DNA of 64,000 bases, taken from the NCBI RefSeq assembly GCF_010993735.1, contig NZ_WQNI01000001.1, positions 496,001 to 560,000 on the forward strand, given 5' to 3'. Under the pieces are notes generated by a model. That model saw only the letters and a program-made list of their open reading frames with translations, did not search any database and was not told the origin of the DNA. The position numbers were made by a program, and so were the translations under genes. Source of the DNA: Chelativorans alearensis. GTDB taxonomy: Bacteria > Pseudomonadota > Alphaproteobacteria > Rhizobiales > Rhizobiaceae. Below, piece after piece: positions 1 through 8,060 of the stretch (positions within the stretch are counted from its first letter, which is position 1; each line of letters begins with the position of its first letter).

Positions 1-353
1 CGCAGGTGATCGGCATCGCGGAAGAGGTAGGCCGAGGTCAGCACCGACCATGCGGGAATCTGGTTGGAGATATCCTGCGGCGCGATGTTGCCCATCTCCA
101 GATTGCCGCGCTGCAACGCGACCAGTTCGGTACCCTGCTTGAACAGCGTGCCGCCGTAGTAGCCCTGGTAGTCGAACTCGTCACCGATCGCCTCGGCGAA
201 TTTATTCATCATCTCCGCCCGGATGTCCTGCTCGGAGAAGACCGCCGAGAACCGCAGCTGGATCTTGTCCTGAGCCACGGCCGTGGTGGCGAAGCCGGCA
301 AGCGCCAGGGCAGCGCCTGCCGCCACCAGCGTTCGTCTGGTCAAATTGATCAT
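1..353 (-). CDS. TRAP transporter solute-binding protein, DctP family (partial)
   Basis: Periplasmic binding protein that would deliver an organic acid to a TRAP permease. The reading frame starts at the ATG complementary to 351-353, behind a strong GGAGG ribosome site, and is still open at the window edge, so the C-terminus and the permease genes lie outside. The first ~28 residues form a signal peptide with an RR pair (NLTRRTLVAAG) and a likely AVA-Q cleavage. The following KIQLRFSAVFSEQD and a TLFKQGTELVALQRGNLEM stretch are typical of DctP. It is divergent from two GntR regulators and near aroE-quiC, so a shikimate/quinate-like substrate is a reasonable guess, but the substrate is not shown by the sequence. 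Confidence 0.85.
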   Translation of the reverse strand, partial: MINLTRRTLVAAGAALALAGFATTAVAQDKIQLRFSAVFSEQDIRAEMMNKFAEAIGDEFDYQGYYGGTLFKQGTELVALQRGNLEMGNIAPQDISNQIPAWSVLTSAYLFRDADHL

Positions 354-454
354 GGCATTCCTCCCTGGCCATTTCGCGACGGTGGCCGGCAGCCGAAAAC
401 CGTCGAGAACGGACTCTCGCCACTAGATAGATCGGCGATCAATATATATTTCTC

Positions 455-471
455 ATAATATCTGGTATTAT
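455..471. promoter_or_regulatory. Inverted repeat between TRAP gene and GntR gene
   Basis: ATAATA-TCTGG-TATTAT is a perfect 6-bp inverted repeat with a 5-bp spacer, in an A+T-rich stretch of the divergent TRAP/GntR promoter region. Size and place suit a GntR operator, but no binding is shown. Confidence 0.35.
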
Positions 472-561
472 TGCTTACATCATTCATATTTCAAATCCCG
501 ACACGATCTTGCCGAACCCCGCCGAACCTGCCATGAGCTTCGAAGATCAGGATGGCAGCAT

Positions 562-1236
562 ATGGCAAAGTCGGTTCCCGCCGTTGATACGGCAGGCGAG
601 AATGCCTACAGGCAGATTCGCCATGACATCATTTTCGGTAAGCTGCAGCCGGGCGCGCGACTGCGCCTGGATGGGCTGAAACCTGCCTATCTGGCGAGCA
701 TCAGCACGCTGCGCGAGATTCTCAGCCGGCTTTCGTCCGAGCGATTTGTCGTTGCCGAGGGGCAGCGGGGCTTTGAGGTCGCGCCCGTTTCGCAGCAGCA
801 CTTCCGCGAGGTGGCCGTAATGCGCGAGCTTCTCGAAGGGCATGCATTGAAGGAGTCTTTCGAGCGTGGCGATGTCGAATGGGAAGGGCGCGTCGTTGCC
901 GCACATCATAAGCTGGCGCGCATGGAAGCGCGCATGGGCGCGGGCGATCGCAGCGAGACCGAACTGTGGAAGCGCTATGACCGCGAGTTTCACGGCGCAC
1001 TGATATCCGCCTGCGGCTCCCGCGCGCTGATGGAGGCCCATAGACAGATATTCGATCACTATCTGCGCTATCAGATCATCGCCGTGATCTACCGGGGACA
1101 GGCAGCATCCGATGAGCACCGGCAACTGCTCGCATGCGCGGTCGAGCGCAACCATGCCACAGCAATGGAAGTTCTAGGCCACCACATCCGTTCCTGCGTT
1201 GAGCATACGCTCAGTGCCGGCCTGCTCGCTGGATAA
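562..1236 (+). CDS. GntR family transcriptional regulator, FCD domain (first of a tandem pair)
   Basis: 224-residue DNA-binding regulator. An N-terminal winged helix-turn-helix (about residues 14-75; ENAYRQIRHDIIFGKLQPG, then STLREILSRL) is followed by an all-helical FCD effector domain (about 85-215; ELWKRYDREFHGALISACGS, which includes a typical metal/ligand histidine). It is the close paralogue of the next gene, sharing REILxRLxSE, VAEGQRGFEVAPVS and GDRSETELWKRYD. FCD regulators bind carboxylic acids; the neighbours (TRAP transporter, aroE, quiC) suggest control of an aromatic-precursor pathway. Function is inferred from context only. Confidence 0.9.
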   Translation: MAKSVPAVDTAGENAYRQIRHDIIFGKLQPGARLRLDGLKPAYLASISTLREILSRLSSERFVVAEGQRGFEVAPVSQQHFREVAVMRELLEGHALKESFERGDVEWEGRVVAAHHKLARMEARMGAGDRSETELWKRYDREFHGALISACGSRALMEAHRQIFDHYLRYQIIAVIYRGQAASDEHRQLLACAVERNHATAMEVLGHHIRSCVEHTLSAGLLAG

Positions 1237-1285
1237 TTTGGCGAATGCCGTTGCACGGCCTTCTCTCCGATATTATCAGAATCAT

Positions 1286-1972
1286 ATGAAACACGATGCG
1301 CCTCAGGGTCAGAGCGGTCAGATTCCGACCGTCGGAGAAAACGCCTATCGTCGGATAAGGGCGGATATCGTGTTCGGGCGGCTCGCACCGCGCCAGAAGC
1401 TCAAGCTCGAGAAATTGCGGGACAGCTACGGCGCAAGCATCAGCACGCTGCGCGAAATCCTGAACAGGCTTGCCTCCGAGAGCCTTGTCCTGGCGGAGGG
1501 CCAACGCGGCTTCGAGGTCGCGCCGGTCTCGGTGGAGAACCTGCGCGAAATCGCCGCCCTGCGCCTGCTGCTCGAAAATCACGCACTTGAGCAGTCCTTG
1601 GCGGCGGGAGACATGGAATGGGAGGGGCGCGTGGTGGCCGCCCATCACAAGCTCGCCACACTGGAGAGGCGCATGAGTGAGGGAGACCGCAGCGAGACCG
1701 AGCTATGGAAGCGGTACGACTGGGAATTCCATCAAGCGCTCATCTCGGCCTGCGGCTCCTCGGTTCTGATGGATACGCACGCAGGCGTGTTCGATAAATA
1801 CCTCCGCTACCAGATGATAGCCCTTTCCTTCCGAGGCGACATAGCGGCCGAAGAGCACAGAATTCTCCTCGAGTGCGCGCTCGAGCGGGATTCGGTGCGC
1901 GCGCGCGAGGTGCTCGTGCGACATGTCGAAGGCGGCGTCGAACACGCCTTGGCGACGGGCACGATCCGCTAG
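1286..1972 (+). CDS. GntR family transcriptional regulator, FCD domain (second of a tandem pair)
   Basis: 228-residue regulator with the same wHTH plus FCD layout as its upstream neighbour and extensive identity to it, pointing to a tandem duplication. I chose the ATG at 1286, after the previous stop; an in-frame ATG at 1199 would overlap the previous gene and add 29 residues that do not look like GntR sequence. Conserved features include GENAYRRIRADIVFGRLAP and ISTLREILNRLASE in the wHTH, and WEFHQALISACGSSVLMD in the FCD domain. It lies 215 bp upstream of aroE-quiC and may regulate it. Confidence 0.9.
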   Translation: MKHDAPQGQSGQIPTVGENAYRRIRADIVFGRLAPRQKLKLEKLRDSYGASISTLREILNRLASESLVLAEGQRGFEVAPVSVENLREIAALRLLLENHALEQSLAAGDMEWEGRVVAAHHKLATLERRMSEGDRSETELWKRYDWEFHQALISACGSSVLMDTHAGVFDKYLRYQMIALSFRGDIAAEEHRILLECALERDSVRAREVLVRHVEGGVEHALATGTIR

Positions 1973-2001
1973 ACCATAGATATGAGATAATAGAAAACAC
2001 C

Positions 2002-2016
2002 ATACGAAATGCGTAT
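2002..2016. promoter_or_regulatory. Inverted repeat upstream of aroE-quiC
   Basis: ATACG-AAATG-CGTAT, a perfect 5-bp inverted repeat with 5-bp spacer in the A+T-rich leader between the second GntR gene and aroE. It is a plausible operator for one of the GntR proteins; this is inference. Confidence 0.35.
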
Positions 2017-2064
2017 TGTGTGTTGAAAAATCGGCGTCCGCCGGATAAGCTCCTCCAAACTGCC

Positions 2065-2178
2065 CTAGAGCAATTCCAGGAAAAGTGAGAACCGGTTTTC
2101 CGTCCGGAATTGCGACAAAACAACAACTTAGGCCAGTTCATCGATTCTATGAAACGATGAACTGGTCTAGAGCTAGAG
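2065..2178. repeat. Intergenic palindromic repeat element (two hairpins) before aroE
   Basis: Two hairpin modules in tandem. The first has GCAATTCC (2070-2077) facing GGAATTGC (2106-2113). The second has CCAGTTCATCG (2133-2143) facing CGATGAACTGG (2155-2165), a perfect 11-bp stem. CTAGAG occurs at 2065-2070 and twice at 2167-2178. The first module resembles an intergenic repeat I know from several Rhizobiales genomes. The last CTAGAG plus the next G gives the AGAGG that serves as the aroE ribosome site. No second copy was seen in the window. Confidence 0.7.
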
Positions 2179-2187
2179 GTTCAGTGC

Positions 2188-3039
2188 ATGGCCGCCATAC
2201 GGCTCGGCCTTATCGGCGACAACATCGCTCGCTCACGTTCGCCCCGGCTTCATGTCGAGGCTGGCAGGCTGTGTGGACTCGACGTGACTTACGAGCGGCT
2301 GATACCGCGCGATCTCGGGCTCGAATTCGAGGCTGTGTTCGATTGGTGCGCGTCCGCGGGCTTTCGCGGCATCAACGTCACTTATCCCTACAAGGAAGAG
2401 GTTGTGCCGCGGGTTTCGATGCAGGACCCGGTGACCGCGAAAATCGGCGCTTGCAACACCATTCTCTACGATGGCCTGCAGCCGCAGGGGCATAATACCG
2501 ATTATACGGGATTCGTTTCCGCCTTCCGGGCGGCGTTTGGCGATTCCGGACCGGGTGTGGTCGCCATGGCCGGTGCGGGAGGCGTCGGTAAGGCCATTGC
2601 CTTTGCCCTGGCCCGCCTTGGCGCGCGCGAATTGCGCATCTTCGACACCGACACCAGAAAGGCCGATGAATTGGCAAGCGCGCTGGTGGCGGCGCAAGTG
2701 GCGATGAATGTCGCGTCCATGCCTTCGATATCGGCAGCGACGAACGGCGCGGACGGGCTCGTCAACTGCACACCTCTGGGCATGGATGGCCATCCTGGAA
2801 CGGCGATGGAAGGCGACAGCTTTCGTGGTGCGGCCTGGGCGTTCGATGCGGTCTATACGCCCGTTGAGACGCGCTTTCTGCGCCTCGCCTTGGATGCCGG
2901 CCTCGCGGTGATGAGCGGCTACGAGCTTTTCTTTCACCAAGGCATTGACGCTTTTCGGCATTTCACGGGGCAGGAGGTCGACGCCACGGAACTGCGCAAC
3001 GCACTTGGCGCGGTGGGGCTCGAAAAGCTGGACGCATGA
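2188..3039 (+). CDS. aroE: Shikimate/quinate dehydrogenase (AroE family), probably catabolic
   Basis: 283-residue NAD(P)-dependent dehydrogenase interconverting shikimate (or quinate) and the 3-dehydro compound. The substrate site shows IARSRSPRLH near residue 13 and NVTYPYKEE (catalytic Lys69), then GHNTDYTGF. The nucleotide-binding loop is GAGGVGKA. The next strand ends IFDTDTRK, with acidic residues where biosynthetic NADP enzymes have a basic NRTxxR motif, which favours NAD and a catabolic role. The conserved GYELFFHQG is near the C-terminus. It overlaps quiC by 4 bp (ATGA), so the two are co-translated: shikimate to 3-dehydroshikimate to protocatechuate. Confidence 0.88.
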   Translation: MAAIRLGLIGDNIARSRSPRLHVEAGRLCGLDVTYERLIPRDLGLEFEAVFDWCASAGFRGINVTYPYKEEVVPRVSMQDPVTAKIGACNTILYDGLQPQGHNTDYTGFVSAFRAAFGDSGPGVVAMAGAGGVGKAIAFALARLGARELRIFDTDTRKADELASALVAAQVAMNVASMPSISAATNGADGLVNCTPLGMDGHPGTAMEGDSFRGAAWAFDAVYTPVETRFLRLALDAGLAVMSGYELFFHQGIDAFRHFTGQEVDATELRNALGAVGLEKLDA

Positions 3040-4934
3040 AGACATCCATCGCCACCGTCTCCATAAGCGGAGATCTGCGGGAAAAACTGGCGGCAATCGC
3101 CGCTGCCGGTTTCGACGGGGTGGAGATCTTCGAGAACGATTTCCTGGCCTTCGACGGAACCCCGGCCGAGGTCGGCAAGATGATCCGTGACCATGGCCTG
3201 GAGATCACGCTGTTCCAGCCATTCCGGGATTTCGAAGGGCTGCCCGAGCCGCAGCGCGCCCGTGCCTTCGCTCGGGCGGAGCGCAAGTTCGATCTCATGC
3301 AGGAACTCGGCACGGACCTCATGCTGGTCTGCTCGAACGTTTCGCCAGCAGCATTGGGCGGCATCGACCGGGCCGCCGCCGACTTTCGCGAATTGGGGGA
3401 ACGCGCCGCGCGGCGCGGCTTGCGCGTCGGCTACGAGGCGCTCGCCTGGGGGCGCCACATCAACGATCATCGCGATGCCTGGGAGATCGTGCGCCGGGCC
3501 GACTACCCCAATATCGGCCTGATCCTGGATTCCTTCCATACGCTGGCGCGTGGCATCGACGTCGACACGATCCGTTCGATACCCGGCGACCGCATCTTCA
3601 TTGTCCAGCTAGCGGACGCACCGCGCATGGAGATGGAAACGCTCTCGTGGAGCCGCCACTATCGCAACATGCCCGGCGAAGGAGACCTGCCCGTCGTCGA
3701 TTTCATGCGTGCCGTGGCGGCGACCGGATATGCCGGCCCGCTGTCGCTGGAAATATTCAACGACCAGTTCCGCGGCGGCTCACCGAAGACGATCGCGGTG
3801 GATGGCCGCCGCTCGCTGGTGAACCTCATGGACGACGTGCGCCACGCAGAGCCCGGAATCTCCATCGCCGTGCCGGCCATGCCGGAGCGCGTGCGGGTCG
3901 AGGGCGTCGAGTTCATCGAATTCGCCGCAAACGAGGAAGAGGCGTCGCAACTCGGCGAGATGCTCTCCACCATGGGCTTCACGCCGCGCGCACGGCATCG
4001 CAACAAGGATGTGGTTCTGTGGCGCCAGGGACCGGACGCCGGCGGTATCAACATCATCATCAACACCGAGCGCGAAGGCCTGGCACACACCTCCTACATC
4101 GTTCACGGGACGAACGCCTACGCCATCGGCATCCGCGTCGAGAATGCGGCCGCTACCGTGGCGCGCGCCCGTGCGCTCGGCGCCGAACCGTTTGAGCAGA
4201 AGCACGGGCCGGGCGAGCTCGCAATCCCGGCGATCCGCGGCGTGGGCGGCGGCGTTATCTATTTCATCGACGGCGGCGAACTGGCCAGAGTTTGGGACAT
4301 CGAATTCGAGTGGCTCCCATCTCCCGATATCGGGGACGCCGGTCTGCTGGCAATCGACCACATCGCGCAGACCATGAACTACGAGGAAATGCTGACCTGG
4401 GTGCTTTTCTATACCTCCATATTGAAGACCCGGAAGCTGCCCATGGTGGACGTCGTGGATCCCGGCGGCCTGGTCCGCAGCCAGGTCATCGAGGGGGAAG
4501 ACGGAGCGCTGCGCCTGACGCTCAACGGAGCGGAAAACCGCAAGACGCTCGCCGGTCATTTTCTGGCAGAGAGCTTCGGCTCCACGGTCCAGCATCTCGC
4601 TTTCGCGACAGCTGACATCTTCGCCACGGCCGAACGCATGCGAACGCTCGGTTTCCGCTCGCTCGAAATCTCACCGAACTACTATGAGGATCTGGAAGCA
4701 CGGTTCGGACTCGAGCCCAGCCTGACAGACCGCCTTCGTGCCGGCAACATCCTCTATGATCGCGACGAAACGGGCGAGTATCTCCAGTTCTACAGCACTA
4801 CTTACGCCGAAGGCTTCTTCTTTGAGATCGTGGAGCGCCGTGGCGACTACAAAGGCTACGGTGCAGCCAACGCACCTTTCCGTATCGCGGCCCAGAAGCG
4901 GGCGCTCAGGCCCAAGGGTTTACCCCGGCGCTGA
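3036..4934 (+). CDS. quiC: 3-dehydroshikimate dehydratase, two-domain QuiC1-type
   Basis: 632-residue fusion. Residues ~1-280 form a sugar-phosphate-isomerase-like TIM barrel; metal-binding candidates are the Glu in VGYEALAWGRHIN, the Asp/His of LILDSFHTLARG and the Glu of LSLEIFNDQF. Residues ~290-630 form a 4-hydroxyphenylpyruvate-dioxygenase-like VOC part with FIEFAANEEEA, LAIDHIAQTMNYEEM and FYSTTYAEGFFFEIVERRG. This architecture and length match the bacterial QuiC1 dehydratase, which makes protocatechuate from 3-dehydroshikimate. ATGA overlap with aroE supports one pathway. No protocatechuate ring-cleavage genes are in the window. Confidence 0.88.
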   Translation: MKTSIATVSISGDLREKLAAIAAAGFDGVEIFENDFLAFDGTPAEVGKMIRDHGLEITLFQPFRDFEGLPEPQRARAFARAERKFDLMQELGTDLMLVCSNVSPAALGGIDRAAADFRELGERAARRGLRVGYEALAWGRHINDHRDAWEIVRRADYPNIGLILDSFHTLARGIDVDTIRSIPGDRIFIVQLADAPRMEMETLSWSRHYRNMPGEGDLPVVDFMRAVAATGYAGPLSLEIFNDQFRGGSPKTIAVDGRRSLVNLMDDVRHAEPGISIAVPAMPERVRVEGVEFIEFAANEEEASQLGEMLSTMGFTPRARHRNKDVVLWRQGPDAGGINIIINTEREGLAHTSYIVHGTNAYAIGIRVENAAATVARARALGAEPFEQKHGPGELAIPAIRGVGGGVIYFIDGGELARVWDIEFEWLPSPDIGDAGLLAIDHIAQTMNYEEMLTWVLFYTSILKTRKLPMVDVVDPGGLVRSQVIEGEDGALRLTLNGAENRKTLAGHFLAESFGSTVQHLAFATADIFATAERMRTLGFRSLEISPNYYEDLEARFGLEPSLTDRLRAGNILYDRDETGEYLQFYSTTYAEGFFFEIVERRGDYKGYGAANAPFRIAAQKRALRPKGLPRR

Positions 4935-4953
4935 TACGACGCGGTCTCCAGCC

Positions 4954-5448
4954 CTATGATATCGTTGTTCCACCGATCATCCGGCACCAGCGATCCCGCA
5001 GCGCCTGCATGTCCGGCCCGTGATCGAACAGGAGAGCACCCGCTTCGGGCAACGGGACCCAGGGTTGCTTGCTCGCGGTGAAGATGTGCCCGGCCGGTTT
5101 CAGCCAGGAGGTATCGTCAAGCGTGCCTGGCTTTACCACGACGACGTCGCTACCCTGGATTTGGTGCGTCACGCGTCCGCCACAGGTGGGGCAGAAGACG
5201 CGGTCCGACATCCTGCCCGAGCCACCCCTGCAGGCGTAAGTCTCGAACGGGCCGTGCAGTTCGATGCCCTGCGCGGGAACCATCAGAGACGAGCCGTACG
5301 CACTGCCGGACTGCTTCTGACAGTCCGTGCAGTGGCAGACGTAGTAGGTGAGTGGCGCCGCGATAATTCGATAGCCGAGGTTGCCGCACTGGCATCCCCC
5401 CTCGATCGGCAGTTCGGGAAGCTTCACTCGTGGGATCTTTTCGTCCAT
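4954..5448 (-). CDS. GFA/CENP-V family zinc protein
   Basis: 164-residue protein of the glutathione-dependent formaldehyde-activating (GFA) fold. Zinc-binding cysteines are visible in GGCQCGNLGYRI, CHCTDCQKQSGSAYGSS and RVFCPTCGGRV. Family members are often annotated as formaldehyde-activating, but this activity is shown for few of them, so only the fold is certain. It is co-directional with the ferredoxin reductase just upstream (9 bp gap) and convergent with quiC, so it probably belongs to the reductase transcript. Confidence 0.85.
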   Translation of the reverse strand: MDEKIPRVKLPELPIEGGCQCGNLGYRIIAAPLTYYVCHCTDCQKQSGSAYGSSLMVPAQGIELHGPFETYACRGGSGRMSDRVFCPTCGGRVTHQIQGSDVVVVKPGTLDDTSWLKPAGHIFTASKQPWVPLPEAGALLFDHGPDMQALRDRWCRMIGGTTIS

Positions 5449-5457
5449 CCGTTTTGC

Positions 5458-6702
5458 CTACTCTGCGGCCGAACGTTCAATGGAAAGGGCCTTGACCCTT
5501 TCCCGCAGATCGAAGGCTTCGTCGGCGATCTCGGCGCGCGTGATCACCGCGTCCGCTTCCAGGAGCTTGCGCGCCATGACATAGGTCGCCGCGTCGTTCA
5601 GGCTGTCCACCGCGATCAGCCGCCCTTGCCTGAAATAGAAGAACGAGACCGAGCCCCCGCGCTTGCCCGGCCGCGCAAGCACGGCGTCATAGCCCCGGTT
5701 GAACCCGGCGATCTGCAGCTTCACATCATACTGATCGGACCAGAACCAGGGATGCGGCTTGTAGGCGGTGGGCATCCCGGCGATGTTGGCGGCGGCAATG
5801 GCGGCCTGGTCCTGTGCGTTCTGCATGGATTCGAGGCGGGTGGGCATCCCCTGAAAGGGCAAGACGGTGCAGTCGCCGGCCGCGAAGATGGCTGGGTCGC
5901 TTGTGCGGCAATGGTCGTCGACGACGATCCCATCCCTCACATCCAGCCCAGCCGCTTGTGCCAACTGCGCGTTCGGGTCGATGCCGATGCCGATAATTGC
6001 AAGGTCGAGCGCCAGCTCCCGACCATCCTTCAGCCGCACCGCGCCGGCCAGTCCGTCCCTCTCGAGAATGCGTTCGACGTGCGCATTCTCGAGAATATCG
6101 ACGCCGTGCCCCTTGTGCAGCGCGCGGAAGGCCGCGGCGGTTTCCTTGCATGCCACGCGCTTCAAGATCCGATCGGCGGCCTCGATCACCGTGACCTTCA
6201 GCCCCTTCTTGGCCGCTTCCGCGGCCGCCTCCAGACCGATATATCCGCCGCCGATCACCACCGCCTTCCTGCCGGCCGCCATTTCCGCCGTCAGCCATCG
6301 GGCATCCGACAGCGTGCGCATGACACGCACATTGGAAAGATCTCCGCCCATCTCAGCCGGCAGGCGGCGCGCGGTGGCGCCCGTGGCAAGCAAGAGCGCA
6401 TCATAGGCGAGCGTGTCGCCGTCGGCGAGCCGGACCGCGTTCTTGCGCCGGTCTATCGAAGCCGCGGCAGTGCCGAGGCGCAAGCCGATGCGCCGTTCGT
6501 CGTACCATTCGCGCGGGCGCAACCGCAGCCGCTCGATGCTCATGGCGCCCGACATATACTCCTTCGACAAGGGCGGCCGCTGGTAGGGAAGCTCTTCTTC
6601 CTCGGAAACGATGACGATCTCCATCCCCGGCGCGTATTGGCGCAGCGCGCTGGCCGCGGCGACTGCCGCGTGGCTTCCTCCGATGATGACGGTTCTTGTC
6701 AT
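5458..6702 (-). CDS. FAD-dependent ferredoxin reductase-like oxidoreductase
   Basis: 414-residue flavoprotein that would pass electrons from NAD(P)H to a ferredoxin. It opens with an FAD-binding strand and glycine loop (VIIGGSHAAVAAASALRQ; the loop is GGSHAA instead of the usual GAGQAG), then LPYQRPPLSKEYM, the NAD-binding VVIGGGYIGLEAAAEA and the second FAD motif AIFAAGDC. Length and order match reductases of Rieske oxygenase systems (rhodocoxin/BphA4 type). A Rieske ferredoxin is encoded 2.4 kb away on the other strand and is a likely partner. No oxygenase alpha subunit is present here. Confidence 0.87.
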   Translation of the reverse strand: MTRTVIIGGSHAAVAAASALRQYAPGMEIVIVSEEEELPYQRPPLSKEYMSGAMSIERLRLRPREWYDERRIGLRLGTAAASIDRRKNAVRLADGDTLAYDALLLATGATARRLPAEMGGDLSNVRVMRTLSDARWLTAEMAAGRKAVVIGGGYIGLEAAAEAAKKGLKVTVIEAADRILKRVACKETAAAFRALHKGHGVDILENAHVERILERDGLAGAVRLKDGRELALDLAIIGIGIDPNAQLAQAAGLDVRDGIVVDDHCRTSDPAIFAAGDCTVLPFQGMPTRLESMQNAQDQAAIAAANIAGMPTAYKPHPWFWSDQYDVKLQIAGFNRGYDAVLARPGKRGGSVSFFYFRQGRLIAVDSLNDAATYVMARKLLEADAVITRAEIADEAFDLRERVKALSIERSAAE

Positions 6703-6980
6703 GCCCTATCCGTGTGCCGTTTCTCTCATCCGCAAACGCCGTGATCGTGAGACTTGGGGTGCGTTATTGCAGGGTGCCGAGGCCCGCGTGAAGAGTGGAT
6801 TTCGGCGCGCCTGTTTTTCTCCAGCGCGAAAACCCGCGGGGCGAGCGGCCACAGCATGCCGATGAACCCGCGCGCGGGGGCGCTCGTTTCGCGACAGGTG
6901 CTTTCGTGAATTGCTCAGTTCCTCGAGGCAGAGGCTGGAAATATGATCCGCGTTCGAGACGAATGCCGGGAGGAAGCGAC
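6703..6980. promoter_or_regulatory. Divergent promoter region with TTTCGCGA-type motif
   Basis: 278-bp region between the divergent reductase and amidohydrolase genes. It holds CGTTTCGCGACAGGTG (6885-6900), which matches the leader of the TRAP-1 operon at 14 of 16 positions (9640-9655). The ATG at 6795 and the one at 6963 are in frame with the amidohydrolase but lack a good ribosome site. Promoter boxes could not be assigned. Confidence 0.35.
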
Positions 6981-8060
6981 GTGCCGTCACGGAGACCGTT
7001 GCGCATCGATGCGGATTTTCATCTGCCGCAGGCGGAGGTCGGCGACCTTTTACCCTTCCTCGACGAATACTGGCAAATGCAGGTGGTCGACCGCGAACTT
7101 CCCTCGATGCCGTTCCGGCTGACCTCCTATCCAGCGAACGCGCCGCTTACGCGCAATCCCGATTTCGAGGGGCTGGACGTGCCGGCGGCGCTCGACCGCT
7201 TCGGGACCGGTATCGCGATTGCCTCGATGCTCCACGGCGTCGTGGCGCTCCACAATCCCGACATGCGGGCGGCACTCTTAAGCGCTGTCAACGACTATGT
7301 GGCGGCGGCCTGGCTCGACGCCGAACCGCGCCTGCGCGGCTCGATCTACGTCTCGGGCGAGGACCCGGCGGCTTCGGTCGCCGAGATCGAGCGGCTTTCG
7401 GGCGACCGGCGGTTCGTGCAGGTGCTGATGCTTGCCATGCAGGAGATCCATCACGGAAACCGCCACTACTGGCCGATCTACGAGGCCTGCCAGAAACACG
7501 GCCTCACGCTGGCGATCCATGCAGGCGGGCTCTATCGCATCCCGCCGAGCGTGTCCGGCTGGCCGTCCTACCAGTTCGAGGACTATGTGATGCAGTCCAT
7601 GGCCTTCGAGAACATCCTCACGGGATTTCTCGGCGAAGGCGTGTTCCAGAAATTCCCCGACCTGCGCGTCGTCTTCCTGGAAAGCGGCTTCGCCTGGCTG
7701 CCGACGACGATCTGGCGCAATGACAAGACCTGGCGCGGGGTGCGCCAGGAGGTACCATGGCTGGACCGCAAGCCCTCCGAGATCATGGCGGGACGTGTGT
7801 TCCTGTCGCTGCAGCCGGTCGATCCGCCGGGTGCCGAGGAACTCCGCCAGATCCTGAAGCACATCGGCAGCACCGACATGTTGCTTTATTCGACCGACTA
7901 TCCGCACAGGCAGTTCACCGGCGGCGAGCCCCTGCCGACCGGCCTGCCCGAGGAAGCCCTTCCCGGCATCCTGGCCGGAAACGCGCTCAAAGCCTACCCG
8001 CGCCTTGCCGCCGATCCGGCGGTGCGGCAGGCCGCCGAAGCCATGGAGGAGACGACATGA
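6981..8060 (+). CDS. Amidohydrolase family protein (ACMSD-like), first of a tandem pair
   Basis: 359-residue metal-dependent hydrolase or decarboxylase of the amidohydrolase_2 family. Metal-site motifs are the DxH near the start (D12, H14 in RIDADFH), LAIHAGG in the middle, LESGFAWLP and the late Asp of LYSTDYPHRQ. I chose the GTG at 6981 because GGAGGAAG lies 6 bp upstream; the ATG at 6963 is possible. Relatives include o-amino-carboxymuconate semialdehyde decarboxylase and resorcylate-type decarboxylases, so a ring-carboxylate or ring-cleavage product is a possible substrate. Its stop overlaps the next start (ATGA). Confidence 0.82.
   Translation: MPSRRPLRIDADFHLPQAEVGDLLPFLDEYWQMQVVDRELPSMPFRLTSYPANAPLTRNPDFEGLDVPAALDRFGTGIAIASMLHGVVALHNPDMRAALLSAVNDYVAAAWLDAEPRLRGSIYVSGEDPAASVAEIERLSGDRRFVQVLMLAMQEIHHGNRHYWPIYEACQKHGLTLAIHAGGLYRIPPSVSGWPSYQFEDYVMQSMAFENILTGFLGEGVFQKFPDLRVVFLESGFAWLPTTIWRNDKTWRGVRQEVPWLDRKPSEIMAGRVFLSLQPVDPPGAEELRQILKHIGSTDMLLYSTDYPHRQFTGGEPLPTGLPEEALPGILAGNALKAYPRLAADPAVRQAAEAMEETT

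Noticed and set aside
5020-6744. 574-codon frame on the plus strand
   Set aside because: Antisense to the GFA and reductase genes; no domain recognisable.
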